Both the position numbers and the translations under genes were made by a program. This document shows positions 25,965 through 37,236 of a stretch of DNA of 64,000 nucleotides, piece by piece (within the stretch, counting starts at the first letter, position 1; every line of letters starts with the position of its first letter). Source of the DNA: Hoeflea sp. Lineage in GTDB: Bacteria; Pseudomonadota; Alphaproteobacteria; Rhizobiales; Rhizobiaceae. The notes under the pieces were generated by a model. It saw only the letters and a list, made by a program, of their open reading frames with translations, ran no database searches and had not been told where the DNA came from. The stretch lies in NCBI GenBank assembly GCA_019084245.1, contig JAHRFE010000033.1, positions 62,001-126,000 on the forward strand. The letters are read 5' to 3'.

Positions 25965-26581
25965 AACTGCGCCTCCAGCCTGGCCATCGGCATCACCGGA
26001 AAGATCTCGCCGCCCGAGCGGATCGCGAACATTTTCTCGCCGTCAATCTCGGCCTCTTCGCCGCGCGCCAGAAGATCATAGGTCACCGCGCGGTTGACCA
26101 GCGCCTCGAGCCGCCCGCGCACCAGCAGATAGGGCTTGAGCTGATCTTGCTCGCCCGTGGTCACGAACCTGAGCGGATTGTCCGGCCCGACTCGCACCAC
26201 GTCGCCGACATTGGTCCTGAAGGTGAGCACCGGATCGCCCTCTTCTTCGGCAACACTCATCTCGACAGCCAGGAACGGCGCATCGGCAATCCGGATCCCG
26301 AGCTTTTCCACAGGCGTGACCAGATAGGTCCTTCCGTCTTCGTCGCGGCGCAAAACAGTGGAAAACAACCGCACCAGTGCGGGCCTGCCAATCGGCGTGC
26401 CCATGTAGAACCAGGTGCCGTCAGCACGGATTTCCATGTCGATATCGCCGCAATAGGGCGGATTCCAGTGCTCGACCGGCGGCAAACCATCCTTGCCGGC
26501 ATTGCGGTCGGCCTGGGCGCGCGAAATCAGCGCCGCGAGATCCGCAGCATCTGTTTTCGTGTCGGTCCTTGTTTTTGCCAT
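25961..26581 (-). CDS. DUF1285-family protein
   Basis: 206 residues with the DUF1285 pattern GDIDMEIRADGTWFYMGTPI near residue 45 and YLVTPVEKLGIRI further on. No catalytic residues are known for the family. First gene of the operon with the Nudix and cca genes, divergent from moxR; this order is common in rhizobia. Confidence 0.85.
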   Translation of the reverse strand: MAKTRTDTKTDAADLAALISRAQADRNAGKDGLPPVEHWNPPYCGDIDMEIRADGTWFYMGTPIGRPALVRLFSTVLRRDEDGRTYLVTPVEKLGIRIADAPFLAVEMSVAEEEGDPVLTFRTNVGDVVRVGPDNPLRFVTTGEQDQLKPYLLVRGRLEALVNRAVTYDLLARGEEAEIDGEKMFAIRSGGEIFPVMPMARLEAQL

Positions 26582-26710
26582 TGTCCTGTCCAGCTATGGT
26601 TAGAGGTTACGAGATAGTCAACCCAACCGCACTTGTCAGCCTTTCGGGGTGGAATAAGTTGATGGGAAGCCTAAGGTCTGACCCGGGAACACGAACGTTC
26701 GGAGAAATTC

Positions 26711-27724
<1,014 letters not shown>

Positions 27725-27728
27725 GCCG

Positions 27729-28646
27729 ATGGCCCCGATCGGCCATCTGACGCAACCGACCGCGCGGCTTGATGCGCTGTCCCGCGCCCGTCAGCGTGCG
27801 GCGCTGCTGCCCGACTGCCTGGCCGAGGCCCGTCGCGTCGCCAATACCGTGATCGCCGGCTGGCACGGCCGCCGCAAGCGCGGCATAGGCGAGACCTTCT
27901 GGCAGTTCAGGCCCTATGTCGACGGCGAATCGCTGTCGCGCATCGACTGGCGGCGCTCGGCGCGCGACGATCATCTTTATGTCCGCGACCGCGAATGGGA
28001 AGCTGCCCACACCATCTGGCTCTGGGCCGACCAGTCGCCTTCGATGCTCTACAAGTCCGATGTCGCGATGGTCGGCAAGGAAAGCCGTGCCCTGGTGCTG
28101 ATGCTGGCGCTGGCCGAAATCCTGGCGCGCTCGGGCGAACGGGTCGGCTGCCCCGGTGTGATGGAACCGGTTGCCTCCCGCAACGCCGCCGAAAGGCTGG
28201 CGCTGGCGCTCAGCCATGCCCCGCGGCAGACCGCGCTGCCGGATCTTGGCCGTGTCGGGCGCATGAGCGACGTGGTGCTGATCGGCGATTTTCTCGATCC
28301 CGACGAGACGCTGGAACGCTGCATCGGGCCTGCGGCACGGCGTGGAATTCGCGGCCACATCATCGAGATTTCCGATCCGGCGGAAGAGAATTTCCCCTAC
28401 TCCGGCCGCACCGAGTTCCGTGATCCGGAAACCGGCCAGAAACTGGTCGCCGGACGCGCTGAAACCGTGGCTGCCGATTACCGCCGCGCCTGGCTTGCCC
28501 GCCGCGAGGTGCTGGCGCAGGGCGTGCGGCGCATGGGCTGGAGCTTTCTCTCCCACAGCACCGACCGGCCGGCGTCCGCCGCGCTCGCCGCGGCGCATGG
28601 CCATCTGTCGGGCATTCCGGCTGCAACCAAGACGGTGCCGGCATGA
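27729..28646 (+). CDS. DUF58 protein, MoxR partner
   Basis: 305 residues. The DUF58 core is seen as GIGETFWQFRPYVDGESLS and RIDWRRSARDDHLYVRDRE. A von Willebrand-like fold follows, with DQSPSM in place of the classical MIDAS. ATG 27729 lies four bases after the moxR stop. It overlaps the next gene by four bases. Confidence 0.9.
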   Translation: MAPIGHLTQPTARLDALSRARQRAALLPDCLAEARRVANTVIAGWHGRRKRGIGETFWQFRPYVDGESLSRIDWRRSARDDHLYVRDREWEAAHTIWLWADQSPSMLYKSDVAMVGKESRALVLMLALAEILARSGERVGCPGVMEPVASRNAAERLALALSHAPRQTALPDLGRVGRMSDVVLIGDFLDPDETLERCIGPAARRGIRGHIIEISDPAEENFPYSGRTEFRDPETGQKLVAGRAETVAADYRRAWLARREVLAQGVRRMGWSFLSHSTDRPASAALAAAHGHLSGIPAATKTVPA

Positions 28647-31447
28647 TCGCGGGCTTCCCCCTGGCCTTCGGGGCGCCGGCGATCCTGTTCGGATTGCTGG
28701 CCTTGCCGGTGATCTGGTGGCTGCTGCGGCTGACGCCGCCGCGCCCGCAGGCAGAGCCCTTCGCGCCGTTGGCAATTCTCGCCCGCGTGCTCAAGCCCGA
28801 GGAAACCCCCTCGCGCAGCCCCTGGTGGCTGACCGCGCTTCGCCTGCTCATCGCGGCGCTGGTAATTCTGGCGCTGGCCGAGCCGGTGCTCAATCCGCGC
28901 GACCGCGCACTGTCGTCGGATGGTCCGCTGGCGCTGATCATCGACAATGGCTGGGCCAGCGCGCCAGATTGGGAGGCGCGCACCGAGGCCGCTGACATGC
29001 TGATCAGCGAAGCCGGCGATCTCGGCGTGCCGGTTTCGATCGTGTTCACCGCCGACCGCCGCCCTGACGCGACACCCGGAAGCTTCGAGCGGGCGCGCGA
29101 ACAATTGCGCGCCGCCAGGCCCCGCCCGCTCAAGCCAACGCGCGACAGCGCGGTGACCGCGCTCATTGTAGCCCTTGGCGAGACCCGGCCCGGCACGATT
29201 GCCTATCTGTCGGATGGCGTCGACACCGACGATGCGAGCGCGGCGCTCAGCCGGCTTGCAGCGCTTGAACCCGCGGCCGTCCGCATCATCGGCGCCGACG
29301 GGGCGTCTGCGCTGGTTCTGACCAACGCCGACAATGGCGCCGATGCGCTCACTGTGTCCGCCAACCGTCTCGAGGCCGGCACCGCCGACCGCTACCGCCT
29401 GTCGGCCCGCGACAGTCAGGGCCGCGAGATCGCCAGCGGCGACGTCGCGTTTGCCGCAACAGAAACCAGTGCCATCGGCACCATCTCCGCCCCCTTCGAG
29501 ATCCGCAACGACATCGCCCGCCTCGACGTCGTGGGCGTCGACACCGCCGGGTCCGTCAGGCTGCTGGACGACAGTTTCCGCCGCCGCCGCGTCGCCCTGA
29601 TCTCGGGCGAGGCTTCCGACATCGCCCAGCCGCTGCTGTCGCCGCTCTACTATATCAACCGGGCGCTTTCGCCCTATGCCGATCTGATCGAGGCCGACAG
29701 CGCCGACATGTCCGAGGCGGTCCCGAAACTGCTGGCGCAAGCCCCCGCCGTCATCGTGATGGCGGATATCGGCGTTTTGCCCGACGATGTCGGCGAGCCG
29801 CTCAACGAGTGGATCGAACGCGGCGGCACGCTGATCCGCTTCGCCGGGCCGCGCCTGGCCGCTGCCCCGTCCGACGATCCGTTGACGCCGGTGATGCTGC
29901 GCAAGGGCGAGCGCGAACTTGGCGGCGCCATGTCCTGGATCGAGCCGCAACCACTGGCCTCCTATCCCCCGACCGGACCCTTTGCCGGATTGCCCGCGCC
30001 GCGCGATGTGACCGTCAGCCGCCAGGTTCTGGCCGAACCCACCTCCGATCTTGCCGACCGCACCTGGGCGAGCCTCGCCGACGGAACGCCACTTGTCACA
30101 GCCGCCGATCGCGGCGCCGGGCGCGTCGTGCTGTTCCATGTCACCGCCGAGGCGGGCTGGTCCAACCTTCCGATCTCGGGTCATTTCGTCGACATGCTGC
30201 GCCGCGTCGTGCAATTGTCCCGCGCCGTCTCCGGCGGCGGCGAGGCCGGATCCGGCATCCTGCCGCCCTGGCGGTTGCTCGACGCCAGCGGCGCGCTGCT
30301 GCCCGCCAGCGGCGACGCAAAGCCGCTGGACCTGACCGGCGGCGCCGTGGCCCAGGTGAGCGCCGACAATCCGCCCGGCCTCTATGGCGCCGAGGACGGT
30401 TTCGTGGCGCTCAACCTGTTTGCGCCGGACGAATCCCTGAGCCCCGTCGAAATCCCCGAGTTCGAGGTTCCCGTCACCCGCGCCCCTGTTGCAGGCGACA
30501 GCACGGTCGATTTCAGGCCCTGGCTGTTTGGCGCGGCGCTGATCGCGCTCATCGCCGACACGATCATCATGCTGGTGCTGAACGGCGCCTTCCGCCGCCA
30601 CGCCTTCAAGCCCGTTGCCGCAGCCGTGCTTTTAACTATCGGCGTCTCCATGGCGCTTCTCACCACTTCCGGCTCTGCCCACGCCCAGGACACGCAACCG
30701 GGCGACGCCGATGTGCTGGAAAGCCTCGATCGCACCCGTCTGGCCTATGTCATTACCGGTGACGACAACACCGACGCCACCAGCCAGTCCGGGCTCGACA
30801 GCCTGTCAAACTATCTGGCCTCAAGAACCGCGCTGGAACCGGGTCCAGCGATGGGCGTCGACATCGAAACCGACCAGCTCTCGTTCTATCCCCTGATCTA
30901 CTGGCCGATGGACGAGACCACGCCGCTTCCCTCGCCGGCCGCCATCAGCCGGATCGACGCCTATATGAAAAGCGGCGGCACGGTGCTGTTCGACACCCGC
31001 GACGAGATCGTCGATCTGGGCGGCGGCTCGAGCCAGCTGACACTGAGATTGCAGCAGATTCTCGCGAGCCTCGACATTCCGCCGCTCGAACCCGTCCCGG
31101 CCGATCATGTGCTGACCAAGTCCTTCTATCTGCTCGACACGTTTCCGGGCCGCTATTCCGACGGGCCTCTGTGGGTGGAAACAACGCCCGAGACCGACAA
31201 CCCTGCGGAGCGGCCGGCGCGCTCCGGCGATGGGGTGTCCTCGATCCTGATCACCGGCAACGACATGGCCGCCGCCTGGGCGCTCGATGAACAGGGGTTT
31301 CCGATGTTTTCCACCGTCCCCGCCGACCCATGGCAGCGCGAATATGCCTTCCGCGCAGGCGTCAACATCGTCATGTACATGCTGACCGGCAACTACAAGG
31401 CCGACCAGGTGCACATTCCGGCCCTGCTCGAACGGTTGGGACAATAA
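28643..31447 (+). CDS. BatA N-terminal / DUF4159 membrane protein
   Basis: A 934-residue protein. The N-terminus matches the BatA family (two helices, with AILFGLLALPVIWWLLRL and LTALRLLIAALVILALAEP). A von Willebrand-like region follows, then a long region with ThuA/GATase-like strands, a helix near residue 630 (FGAALIALIADTIIMLVL), another near 655 and a C-terminal DUF4159 domain (about 690-920). The size is typical of the alphaproteobacterial form. It probably works at the membrane with MoxR and DUF58. Confidence 0.88.
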   Translation: MIAGFPLAFGAPAILFGLLALPVIWWLLRLTPPRPQAEPFAPLAILARVLKPEETPSRSPWWLTALRLLIAALVILALAEPVLNPRDRALSSDGPLALIIDNGWASAPDWEARTEAADMLISEAGDLGVPVSIVFTADRRPDATPGSFERAREQLRAARPRPLKPTRDSAVTALIVALGETRPGTIAYLSDGVDTDDASAALSRLAALEPAAVRIIGADGASALVLTNADNGADALTVSANRLEAGTADRYRLSARDSQGREIASGDVAFAATETSAIGTISAPFEIRNDIARLDVVGVDTAGSVRLLDDSFRRRRVALISGEASDIAQPLLSPLYYINRALSPYADLIEADSADMSEAVPKLLAQAPAVIVMADIGVLPDDVGEPLNEWIERGGTLIRFAGPRLAAAPSDDPLTPVMLRKGERELGGAMSWIEPQPLASYPPTGPFAGLPAPRDVTVSRQVLAEPTSDLADRTWASLADGTPLVTAADRGAGRVVLFHVTAEAGWSNLPISGHFVDMLRRVVQLSRAVSGGGEAGSGILPPWRLLDASGALLPASGDAKPLDLTGGAVAQVSADNPPGLYGAEDGFVALNLFAPDESLSPVEIPEFEVPVTRAPVAGDSTVDFRPWLFGAALIALIADTIIMLVLNGAFRRHAFKPVAAAVLLTIGVSMALLTTSGSAHAQDTQPGDADVLESLDRTRLAYVITGDDNTDATSQSGLDSLSNYLASRTALEPGPAMGVDIETDQLSFYPLIYWPMDETTPLPSPAAISRIDAYMKSGGTVLFDTRDEIVDLGGGSSQLTLRLQQILASLDIPPLEPVPADHVLTKSFYLLDTFPGRYSDGPLWVETTPETDNPAERPARSGDGVSSILITGNDMAAAWALDEQGFPMFSTVPADPWQREYAFRAGVNIVMYMLTGNYKADQVHIPALLERLGQ

Positions 31448-31448
31448 G

Positions 31449-33509
31449 ATGACCCTCGCCTTCGATCCATTCCTGCCGCTGCCGCTGCTGCTGGCGATCG
31501 CCCTGGTGGCGCTCCTGCTTGTCGGCTGGGCCGTCTTCAAGCGGATGCGCGGTGCGACCCTTCGTGCATTGGCGCTCGCAGCGCTGGTCTTGGCGCTCGC
31601 CAACCCGGTGGCCAATTTCGAGGACCGCGAACCGGTCACCAGCGTCGTCGCCATCGTCGTCGACCGCAGCCCGAGCCAGATGACGCCTGACCGCACCGCG
31701 CGGACGGACGCAACCCTCGCCGCCCTGACCGAGCGCCTGGCCCGCTACCCGGCCTTCGAGACCCGGATCATCGAGGCCGTGACCGACCCCGATGCGCAAT
31801 CGCCCTCGACGCGGCTGTTCGAGGCGCTGGCGTCGGGCATTCGCGACGTGCCGAGTTCGCGCCTTGCCGGCGCGGTGATGATCACCGACGGCCAGGTGCA
31901 CGACGTGCCGGGTTCGCTCTCGGCATTGGGCCTCGATGCGCCGCTGCACGGGCTGATCGTCGGCGATGAGGGCGAATTCGACCGCCGCATCGACGTGGTC
32001 CGCAGCCCTCGCTTCGGCATTGTCGGTGAGGACCAGGAGATCATCTACCGCGTCAGCGAGGATGGCGCTGCCTCCTCCGGTCCGGTGTCGGTAACCGTGC
32101 GGGTCAATGGCGAGAGACGCGTGACCGAAACCGCCCTGCCCGGCGAGGAAAGCTCGTTCTACCTCAACCTGCCGCGCGGCGGCGAGAACATCGTCGAGTT
32201 CGCGGTTGAAGCCCTGGAAGGTGAAGTCTCGACGGCCAACAACCAGGCCGTCACCCTGATCGAGGGCATCCGCGAGAACCTGCGCGTGCTGCTGGTCTCC
32301 GGCGCGCCGCATGCCGGCGAGCGCGCCTGGCGCAACCTGCTCAAGTCCGACGCCTCGGTGGATCTGGTGCATTTCACCATCCTGCGTCCGCCGGAAAAAC
32401 AGGACGGCACGCCGATCTCCGAGCTCTCGCTGATCGCATTCCCGACGCGCGAGCTGTTCGTCGAAAAGATCGATGAGTTCGACCTGATCATTTTCGACCG
32501 CTACCAGAACCGCGGCGTTCTGCCGGTGCTCTATTATGATTACATCGCCCGCTATGTCGAAGACGGCGGCGCGCTTCTGGTCGCGGCCGGTCCGGAATTC
32601 GCCGGAATGGAATCGATCGCAGAAACGCCGCTGGCGCCCGCGCTTCCCGCCATGCCCACCGGCGAGGTCACCAGTGCCGGCTACTATCCGCGCCTCTCCG
32701 ACGACGGCAGACGCCATCCGGTGACCCGCGCGCTGCCCGGCGCCGCAAGCGAGACGCCGGCCTGGGGACGCTGGTTCAGGACGGTCGGCGTGCGCGATCT
32801 GGTCGGAGACGAAGTCATGCACGGCGCCGATGGCGAGCCGCTGCTGGTGCTCAACCGCTACGGCGAAGGCCGGGTGGCGATGCTGCTGTCCGATCATGGC
32901 TGGCTGTGGTCGCGCGGCTTCGAAGGCGGCGGCCCGCATGTGGCGCTCTACCGGCGGATTTCGCACTGGCTGATGAAGGAGCCGTCGCTGGAAGAAGAGG
33001 CGCTGCGCGCCACCGCCAACGGCAGGACGCTGGTGGTCGAGCGCCAGACCATGGGCGACACCACCGCTCCGGCAACGATCACGCTGCCTTCGGGCGAAAC
33101 CCGCGAAATCCAGCTCTCACCCGCCGGCGACGGCCTGTTCCGCTCCGAACTCACGCTTGACGAGCCCGGACTGGTGGAAGTGACATCCGGGGATTTGCGG
33201 GCACTGGCCCATGTCGGCGCAGTCGACGCGCCGGAGTTCCGCGCAACAGTATCGACACCGGACGTCATCGCACCGCTTTCCAATGAAAGCGGCGGGCTGA
33301 CCCAGCGGGTCAACGAGACCGCATCCAACCTGCCGCAGATCCTGCCTACACGGGCCGCGTCCGTGAACGCCGGAGACCGCATGGGCCTGCGCGCCAGCAA
33401 TGAAAGCGTGCTCAAGGGCGTGCGCTCGCTACCGCTGTTCGGTGGGCTTCTGGGCCTGGCGCTGATGATCCTGGCGCTCGGCGCAACCTGGTTCCGCGAA
33501 GGCCGGTAA
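31449..33509 (+). CDS. Large membrane protein of the MoxR operon
   Basis: 686 residues with two N-terminal helices (about 10-30 and 35-55), a von Willebrand-like domain (VVAIVVDRSPSQM, then AVMITDGQVHDVPG), a beta-rich middle, a glutamine-amidotransferase-like part (about 270-500) and one C-terminal helix (about 658-680). It starts one base after the previous stop. It resembles the last gene of alphaproteobacterial MoxR operons; biochemical role unknown. Confidence 0.85.
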   Translation: MTLAFDPFLPLPLLLAIALVALLLVGWAVFKRMRGATLRALALAALVLALANPVANFEDREPVTSVVAIVVDRSPSQMTPDRTARTDATLAALTERLARYPAFETRIIEAVTDPDAQSPSTRLFEALASGIRDVPSSRLAGAVMITDGQVHDVPGSLSALGLDAPLHGLIVGDEGEFDRRIDVVRSPRFGIVGEDQEIIYRVSEDGAASSGPVSVTVRVNGERRVTETALPGEESSFYLNLPRGGENIVEFAVEALEGEVSTANNQAVTLIEGIRENLRVLLVSGAPHAGERAWRNLLKSDASVDLVHFTILRPPEKQDGTPISELSLIAFPTRELFVEKIDEFDLIIFDRYQNRGVLPVLYYDYIARYVEDGGALLVAAGPEFAGMESIAETPLAPALPAMPTGEVTSAGYYPRLSDDGRRHPVTRALPGAASETPAWGRWFRTVGVRDLVGDEVMHGADGEPLLVLNRYGEGRVAMLLSDHGWLWSRGFEGGGPHVALYRRISHWLMKEPSLEEEALRATANGRTLVVERQTMGDTTAPATITLPSGETREIQLSPAGDGLFRSELTLDEPGLVEVTSGDLRALAHVGAVDAPEFRATVSTPDVIAPLSNESGGLTQRVNETASNLPQILPTRAASVNAGDRMGLRASNESVLKGVRSLPLFGGLLGLALMILALGATWFREGR

Positions 33510-33549
33510 AGCGACAAAGGGGAAAGCCGTGATGGTTCTCCCCTCAGCT

Positions 33550-33762
33550 TGGTCACAAAATCCTGCGTCGGTTGGGCGGTGCCCTGACTTTCGTCACCCC
33601 GGCCCCCGCGCCGGGGTCCAGCCACGGCGCGCCCGCGCCGTGAAAGAGTCTTTTTGCGATCAAGGACTTGACCGCGCTGGATGCCAGCTTTCGCTGGCAT
33701 GACGGCTGCAGATGAACTGCCACCACGACAAGAAGCTGGAGTTGTGGGGATTGTCAGCAGTC
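33550..33762 (+). repeat. MITE-like repeat, copy A
   Basis: About 213 bases, clearly similar to 45157-45368 and in the same orientation. It contains CCACGGCGCG and two hairpins of CCGGC type (the second ATGCCAGC-TTTC-GCTGGCAT). Ends resemble a degraded form of copy B's terminal repeats. It fills most of the 319-base gap between the MoxR operon and ggpS. Confidence 0.75.
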
Positions 33763-33828
33763 CGAGGGCAAGCCGCGATGCTTTACCCTTCATGGTCAAG
33801 CCGATGCGACACCCTGCAAGGCGACAGT

Positions 33829-35325
33829 TCAGCCGGCCTTTGACAGGCCGTCTTCCGCGTCGCTGAAATAGCTCATCTGGTCCTCGGCCCAGGCCTTGAT
33901 GCCGTAGCGCTCCACGGTGTGGCGCAGCATCTTCATGCGCTGCCGGCGCTCGTGCTCGGGCATCGCCAGCGCCTGTTCGATCGCCGTGTCCATGGACCGG
34001 TGCGAGAACGGGTTGGTGATCACCGCGGAAGACAGCTCCACCGATGCGCCGGCAAATTCCGACAGCACCAGCACCCCGTCGCCATCGACGCGGGCGGCGG
34101 CATATTCCTTGCAGACCAGGTTCATGCCATCGGCCAGCGGCGTGATCCAGCAGACATCGGCCAGCTGGTAATAGGCGATCAGGTCCTTGAACGGGATCGC
34201 GGTCGAGATCAGCGCCACCGGCTGCCATTCGAACGAGCCGAAGGTGCCGTTGATCCGGCCCGCGACCTGCTCGATCTCGCCCTGGATTTCCTCGTAGGCA
34301 GCCATGGAGCGGTTGGCGCCGACCGAGACATGCATCAGCCGAACCTTGCCGTGCATCTCGGGATGCGCCTGCAGCAGGCGTTCATAGCTTTCGAGCTGCT
34401 GGACGCCGCCCTTGGTGTAGTCGGTGCGGCCGACCGACAGGATCAGCTTGCAATCGCCCAGTTCCTTGCGGATGGCGACAGCGTTTTCGCGGGTTTCATC
34501 GCAAGAAGCGCGCTCCTGGATGTAGTCCCAGTCGATGCCCACCGGCGAACTGGAAACCCTGATCTTGCGGCCCTGATACATCACCGCTTCCGGCACGCGC
34601 CGGTCGGACATGGCAGTCCCTTCCCAGATGAAATCGGGATTGACGTCCTTGCGGATGACGGGGCCAACTTCGAGAAGGCTCTGCGCCACATGCACGAAAT
34701 TCACGGCATAGCGCGGGATGTGGAAGCCCACCACGTCGCAGGCAAGCAGGCTCTCGACGATCTCGCGCCGCCAGGGCAGCACGTTGAACATGTCGGCTGA
34801 CGGGAACGGCGTGTGATGGAAGAACGAGATCCGCACGTCGGGCCGGAGCTTGCGCAGATAGCCGGGCACGAGCCAGAGATTGTAGTCATGCACCCAGACG
34901 ACGGCGCCGGGCGCAGCTTCCGCGGCGGCGGCTTCGGCAAAGGCCCAGTTGACTTCACGGAATGTCGGCCAGTCGACCGGGTCGTAGTTGTAGCGTTCCT
35001 TGAACGAATGCAGGATCGGCCAGAACGCTTCCTTCGAGGTGATGTGATAGAAGCTCGACACCTGGTCTGGCGTCAGCGGCAGCCGCGTGACCGAATATTT
35101 GCCGTAGGAGTCCTCGATCTCGATGACTCGCTCGAAATCCGGATTGGCGGCATCCTCGGCAAGCTTCCAGGCCACCCAGGCGCCCTTGTCGACACGGCCG
35201 AAAAAGCCCTTCAGCGTCGGCACGATGCCGTTCGGGCTCTTGTTTTCCTTGAAGACTATCTTGCCGTTTTCCTCAACCTCTTCATAGGGTTGACGATGAT
35301 AGACAATGACAAGATCGCTGGCCAT
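33829..35325 (-). CDS. ggpS: Glucosylglycerol-phosphate synthase
   Basis: A GT20 glycosyltransferase joining ADP-glucose and glycerol 3-phosphate. The 498-residue length and segments VIVYHRQPYEEV, KSPNGIVPTLKGFF, FYHITSKEAFWPILHSF and WVHDYNLWL match cyanobacterial GgpS better than trehalose-phosphate synthase as I recall them. ATG 35325 with AAGGAT upstream lies four bases after the phosphatase stop. Together with gpsA and the phosphatase it forms a complete glucosylglycerol pathway. An OtsA activity cannot be excluded. Confidence 0.88.
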   Translation of the reverse strand: MASDLVIVYHRQPYEEVEENGKIVFKENKSPNGIVPTLKGFFGRVDKGAWVAWKLAEDAANPDFERVIEIEDSYGKYSVTRLPLTPDQVSSFYHITSKEAFWPILHSFKERYNYDPVDWPTFREVNWAFAEAAAAEAAPGAVVWVHDYNLWLVPGYLRKLRPDVRISFFHHTPFPSADMFNVLPWRREIVESLLACDVVGFHIPRYAVNFVHVAQSLLEVGPVIRKDVNPDFIWEGTAMSDRRVPEAVMYQGRKIRVSSSPVGIDWDYIQERASCDETRENAVAIRKELGDCKLILSVGRTDYTKGGVQQLESYERLLQAHPEMHGKVRLMHVSVGANRSMAAYEEIQGEIEQVAGRINGTFGSFEWQPVALISTAIPFKDLIAYYQLADVCWITPLADGMNLVCKEYAAARVDGDGVLVLSEFAGASVELSSAVITNPFSHRSMDTAIEQALAMPEHERRQRMKMLRHTVERYGIKAWAEDQMSYFSDAEDGLSKAG

Positions 35326-35329
35326 GGTA

Positions 35330-36112
35330 TCAGTATCCTTCTGGTAACTCATGCATGTCGAAGGCGCGGATCGCCTCCAGGATGCCCGCAGCGCCATGGG
35401 CCTTGGCCATGTGCAGGTGCTCGAGATGCGCAACCCGCCTGACCAGTTCCGCTTCAGAATTGCCCACCGCTACGGCCGGCAGGCCGCATTCGAGCATCGA
35501 CAGATCGTTGAGCGTGTCGCCGGCGCACAGAACCCGCTCGGGCTGAATGGAAAGATGCTCCACCAGACGGCGCAACGATGGCCCCTTGCTGACGCCATCG
35601 GGCAGCACATCGAAAAACCGGTTGTCCGAGATCAGCGGCTGAAATCCCATGTCCAGCACGATATCCCAGGCCGACGCGTCAAAGCTGTCGGCATCAATAT
35701 CATAGCTGACGCGATAGCGGAAATCGGTGGGCTGCAGCGTAAGCCCCGGATGACCGTCGAGCCTGGCGCGCACCCGCTCGCCGGCGTTTCCCCAGCTTGC
35801 CGAAATTTCCTCCTCAAGCGCTTCGATCGGAGCCACGCCTGTTTCGGGCGACACCGTGGCGATGGTGGTGCCGACATCGCCCACCGCATAGTCCGGCCAC
35901 GGCACGCCGCGATCCCGGCACAGAGCGCCGATGAACTGCGGGTCGCGCCCGGTGACAAAGATCAGCCCCACCGTCTCGCGGTTGTCTTCGATCCAGTTGT
36001 AAAGACGGCGGCGGTCTTCTTCGCTGCCGCCGAGAAAGGTGCCGTCCAGATCGGTCGCCAGCACGAATTTGCGCTGGCTCATCCCGTTGGGATCGTTTGC
36101 TGCGGATGTCAT
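35330..36112 (-). CDS. HAD-family phosphatase, probable glucosylglycerol-phosphatase
   Basis: 260 residues of the HAD IIB (sucrose-phosphatase-like) type. The nucleophile motif is ATDLDGTFLGG with Asp21 and Asp23, followed by FVTGRDPQF, the Lys motif GVSKGPSLRRL, and GDTLNDLSML. It lies between gpsA and ggpS, overlapping gpsA by four bases, and so most likely dephosphorylates glucosylglycerol phosphate. The start at 36112 has GGAGGC upstream. It is unlike cyanobacterial StpA in family, so this would be an alternative enzyme for that step. Confidence 0.8.
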   Translation of the reverse strand: MTSAANDPNGMSQRKFVLATDLDGTFLGGSEEDRRRLYNWIEDNRETVGLIFVTGRDPQFIGALCRDRGVPWPDYAVGDVGTTIATVSPETGVAPIEALEEEISASWGNAGERVRARLDGHPGLTLQPTDFRYRVSYDIDADSFDASAWDIVLDMGFQPLISDNRFFDVLPDGVSKGPSLRRLVEHLSIQPERVLCAGDTLNDLSMLECGLPAVAVGNSEAELVRRVAHLEHLHMAKAHGAAGILEAIRAFDMHELPEGY

Positions 36113-37236
36113 TGGGCTGCCTCCACCGCCACTGTGGCGGGATGATTGATCGAGATTGCGAGCCCCCGGCGCTCGCCTTCAATGGGCCGCGACCAGAGGT
36201 CCGCGAAGGTCTGACGGACATCGGCGCCCTGATGCAAGATCTGGTACACGCTTTCGCAGATCGGCATGCGGATGTTCATCCGCCGCGCAAGGTCCATGAC
36301 GGAGACCGAGTTGACCTCGCCCTCCACGACGACGGGCTTGCCGTCGAAACAGCGGTCCCGGGCGATCCCCTTGCCGAGCTGCACGCCGAGCGACATGTTG
36401 CGCGAGGTCTGCGACGAGCAGGTGAGCGTCAGGTCGCCGGCGCCGGCGAGGCCGGTCACGGTTTCCCGGCGTCCGCCAAACACGTCGGCCAGTGTCTTCA
36501 TCTCGTCCATGCCGCGCACGATCAGCGCCGCGCGGGTGTTTTCGGCATAGCCCGCGCCCGTCATCATGCCACAGGCGATCGCAATCACGTTCTTGACCGC
36601 ACCGCTGACTTCGACGCCGACAAGATCGTCGGAAATATAGGGCCGGAAGAAATCAGATCCCAGGGACAACGCCAGCCTTGCGGCCGGACTTGCGGCGGTG
36701 TCGAGCCGGTCCGCGTAGGAAAACTGGAAGGCGATGGTGGCGGCCGTCAGGTGGCCCAGAGCTGTCTCGGTGGCGAATGTCGGGCCGGACAGCGCGCCGA
36801 TCTGGTGACCGGTGAGGATTTCCGAGGCCACTTCGCTGAGCAGATAGCCGGTGCCGGCCTCGATGCCCTTGGCGCACAACGTGACCGGGACCCGGTCTCC
36901 GAGATGCGGGCGCATCTGCCGGCAGATGTCGCGCAGGGTCCGCGACGGCGTCACCAGCAACACGGCCTCGGCGCCATCCAGCGCCTGGGCCATGTCGGTG
37001 GTGGCCTCAATTCCCTCCGGCAATGGAATGCCGGGCAGGTATTTCGGATTTTCGTTGCTTGTGTTGATCGCCTCGACGGTCGCCTCGTCACGTCCCCAGA
37101 TCGCCGTCTGGCGGCCGGCGCGTCGCGCCACGGAAGCGAGCGCGGTTCCCCACGACCCCGCGCCGATAACGCAGATTTTAGTATAGGAAAGGGGCGGAGA
37201 CGACAGGTCCTCGGCTTGTGTGCCTAGATAACTCAT
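36109..37236 (-). CDS. gpsA: NAD(P)H glycerol-3-phosphate dehydrogenase
   Basis: Reduces dihydroxyacetone phosphate to sn-glycerol 3-phosphate. The 375-residue protein has GAGSWGTALA, the catalytic Lys in SGAVKNVIAIACGM, and GLAGAGDLTLTCSS. It is longer than the usual 330-340, with about 18 extra N-terminal residues. It leads the osmolyte operon and would supply ggpS with its acceptor; the housekeeping gpsA may lie elsewhere. No Shine-Dalgarno is visible, and a promoter abuts the ATG. Confidence 0.93.
   Translation of the reverse strand: MSYLGTQAEDLSSPPLSYTKICVIGAGSWGTALASVARRAGRQTAIWGRDEATVEAINTSNENPKYLPGIPLPEGIEATTDMAQALDGAEAVLLVTPSRTLRDICRQMRPHLGDRVPVTLCAKGIEAGTGYLLSEVASEILTGHQIGALSGPTFATETALGHLTAATIAFQFSYADRLDTAASPAARLALSLGSDFFRPYISDDLVGVEVSGAVKNVIAIACGMMTGAGYAENTRAALIVRGMDEMKTLADVFGGRRETVTGLAGAGDLTLTCSSQTSRNMSLGVQLGKGIARDRCFDGKPVVVEGEVNSVSVMDLARRMNIRMPICESVYQILHQGADVRQTFADLWSRPIEGERRGLAISINHPATVAVEAAQ

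Noticed and set aside
28478-30601. A 707-codon frame antisense to the DUF4159 gene
   Set aside because: Composition is Gly/Arg/Gln-rich with no domain; it mirrors the GC-rich codon pattern of the real gene on the other strand.
33829-35325. Calling the GT20 gene trehalose-phosphate synthase
   Set aside because: N-terminal segments and length fit GgpS, and a coupled gpsA and phosphatase point to glycerol 3-phosphate as acceptor.
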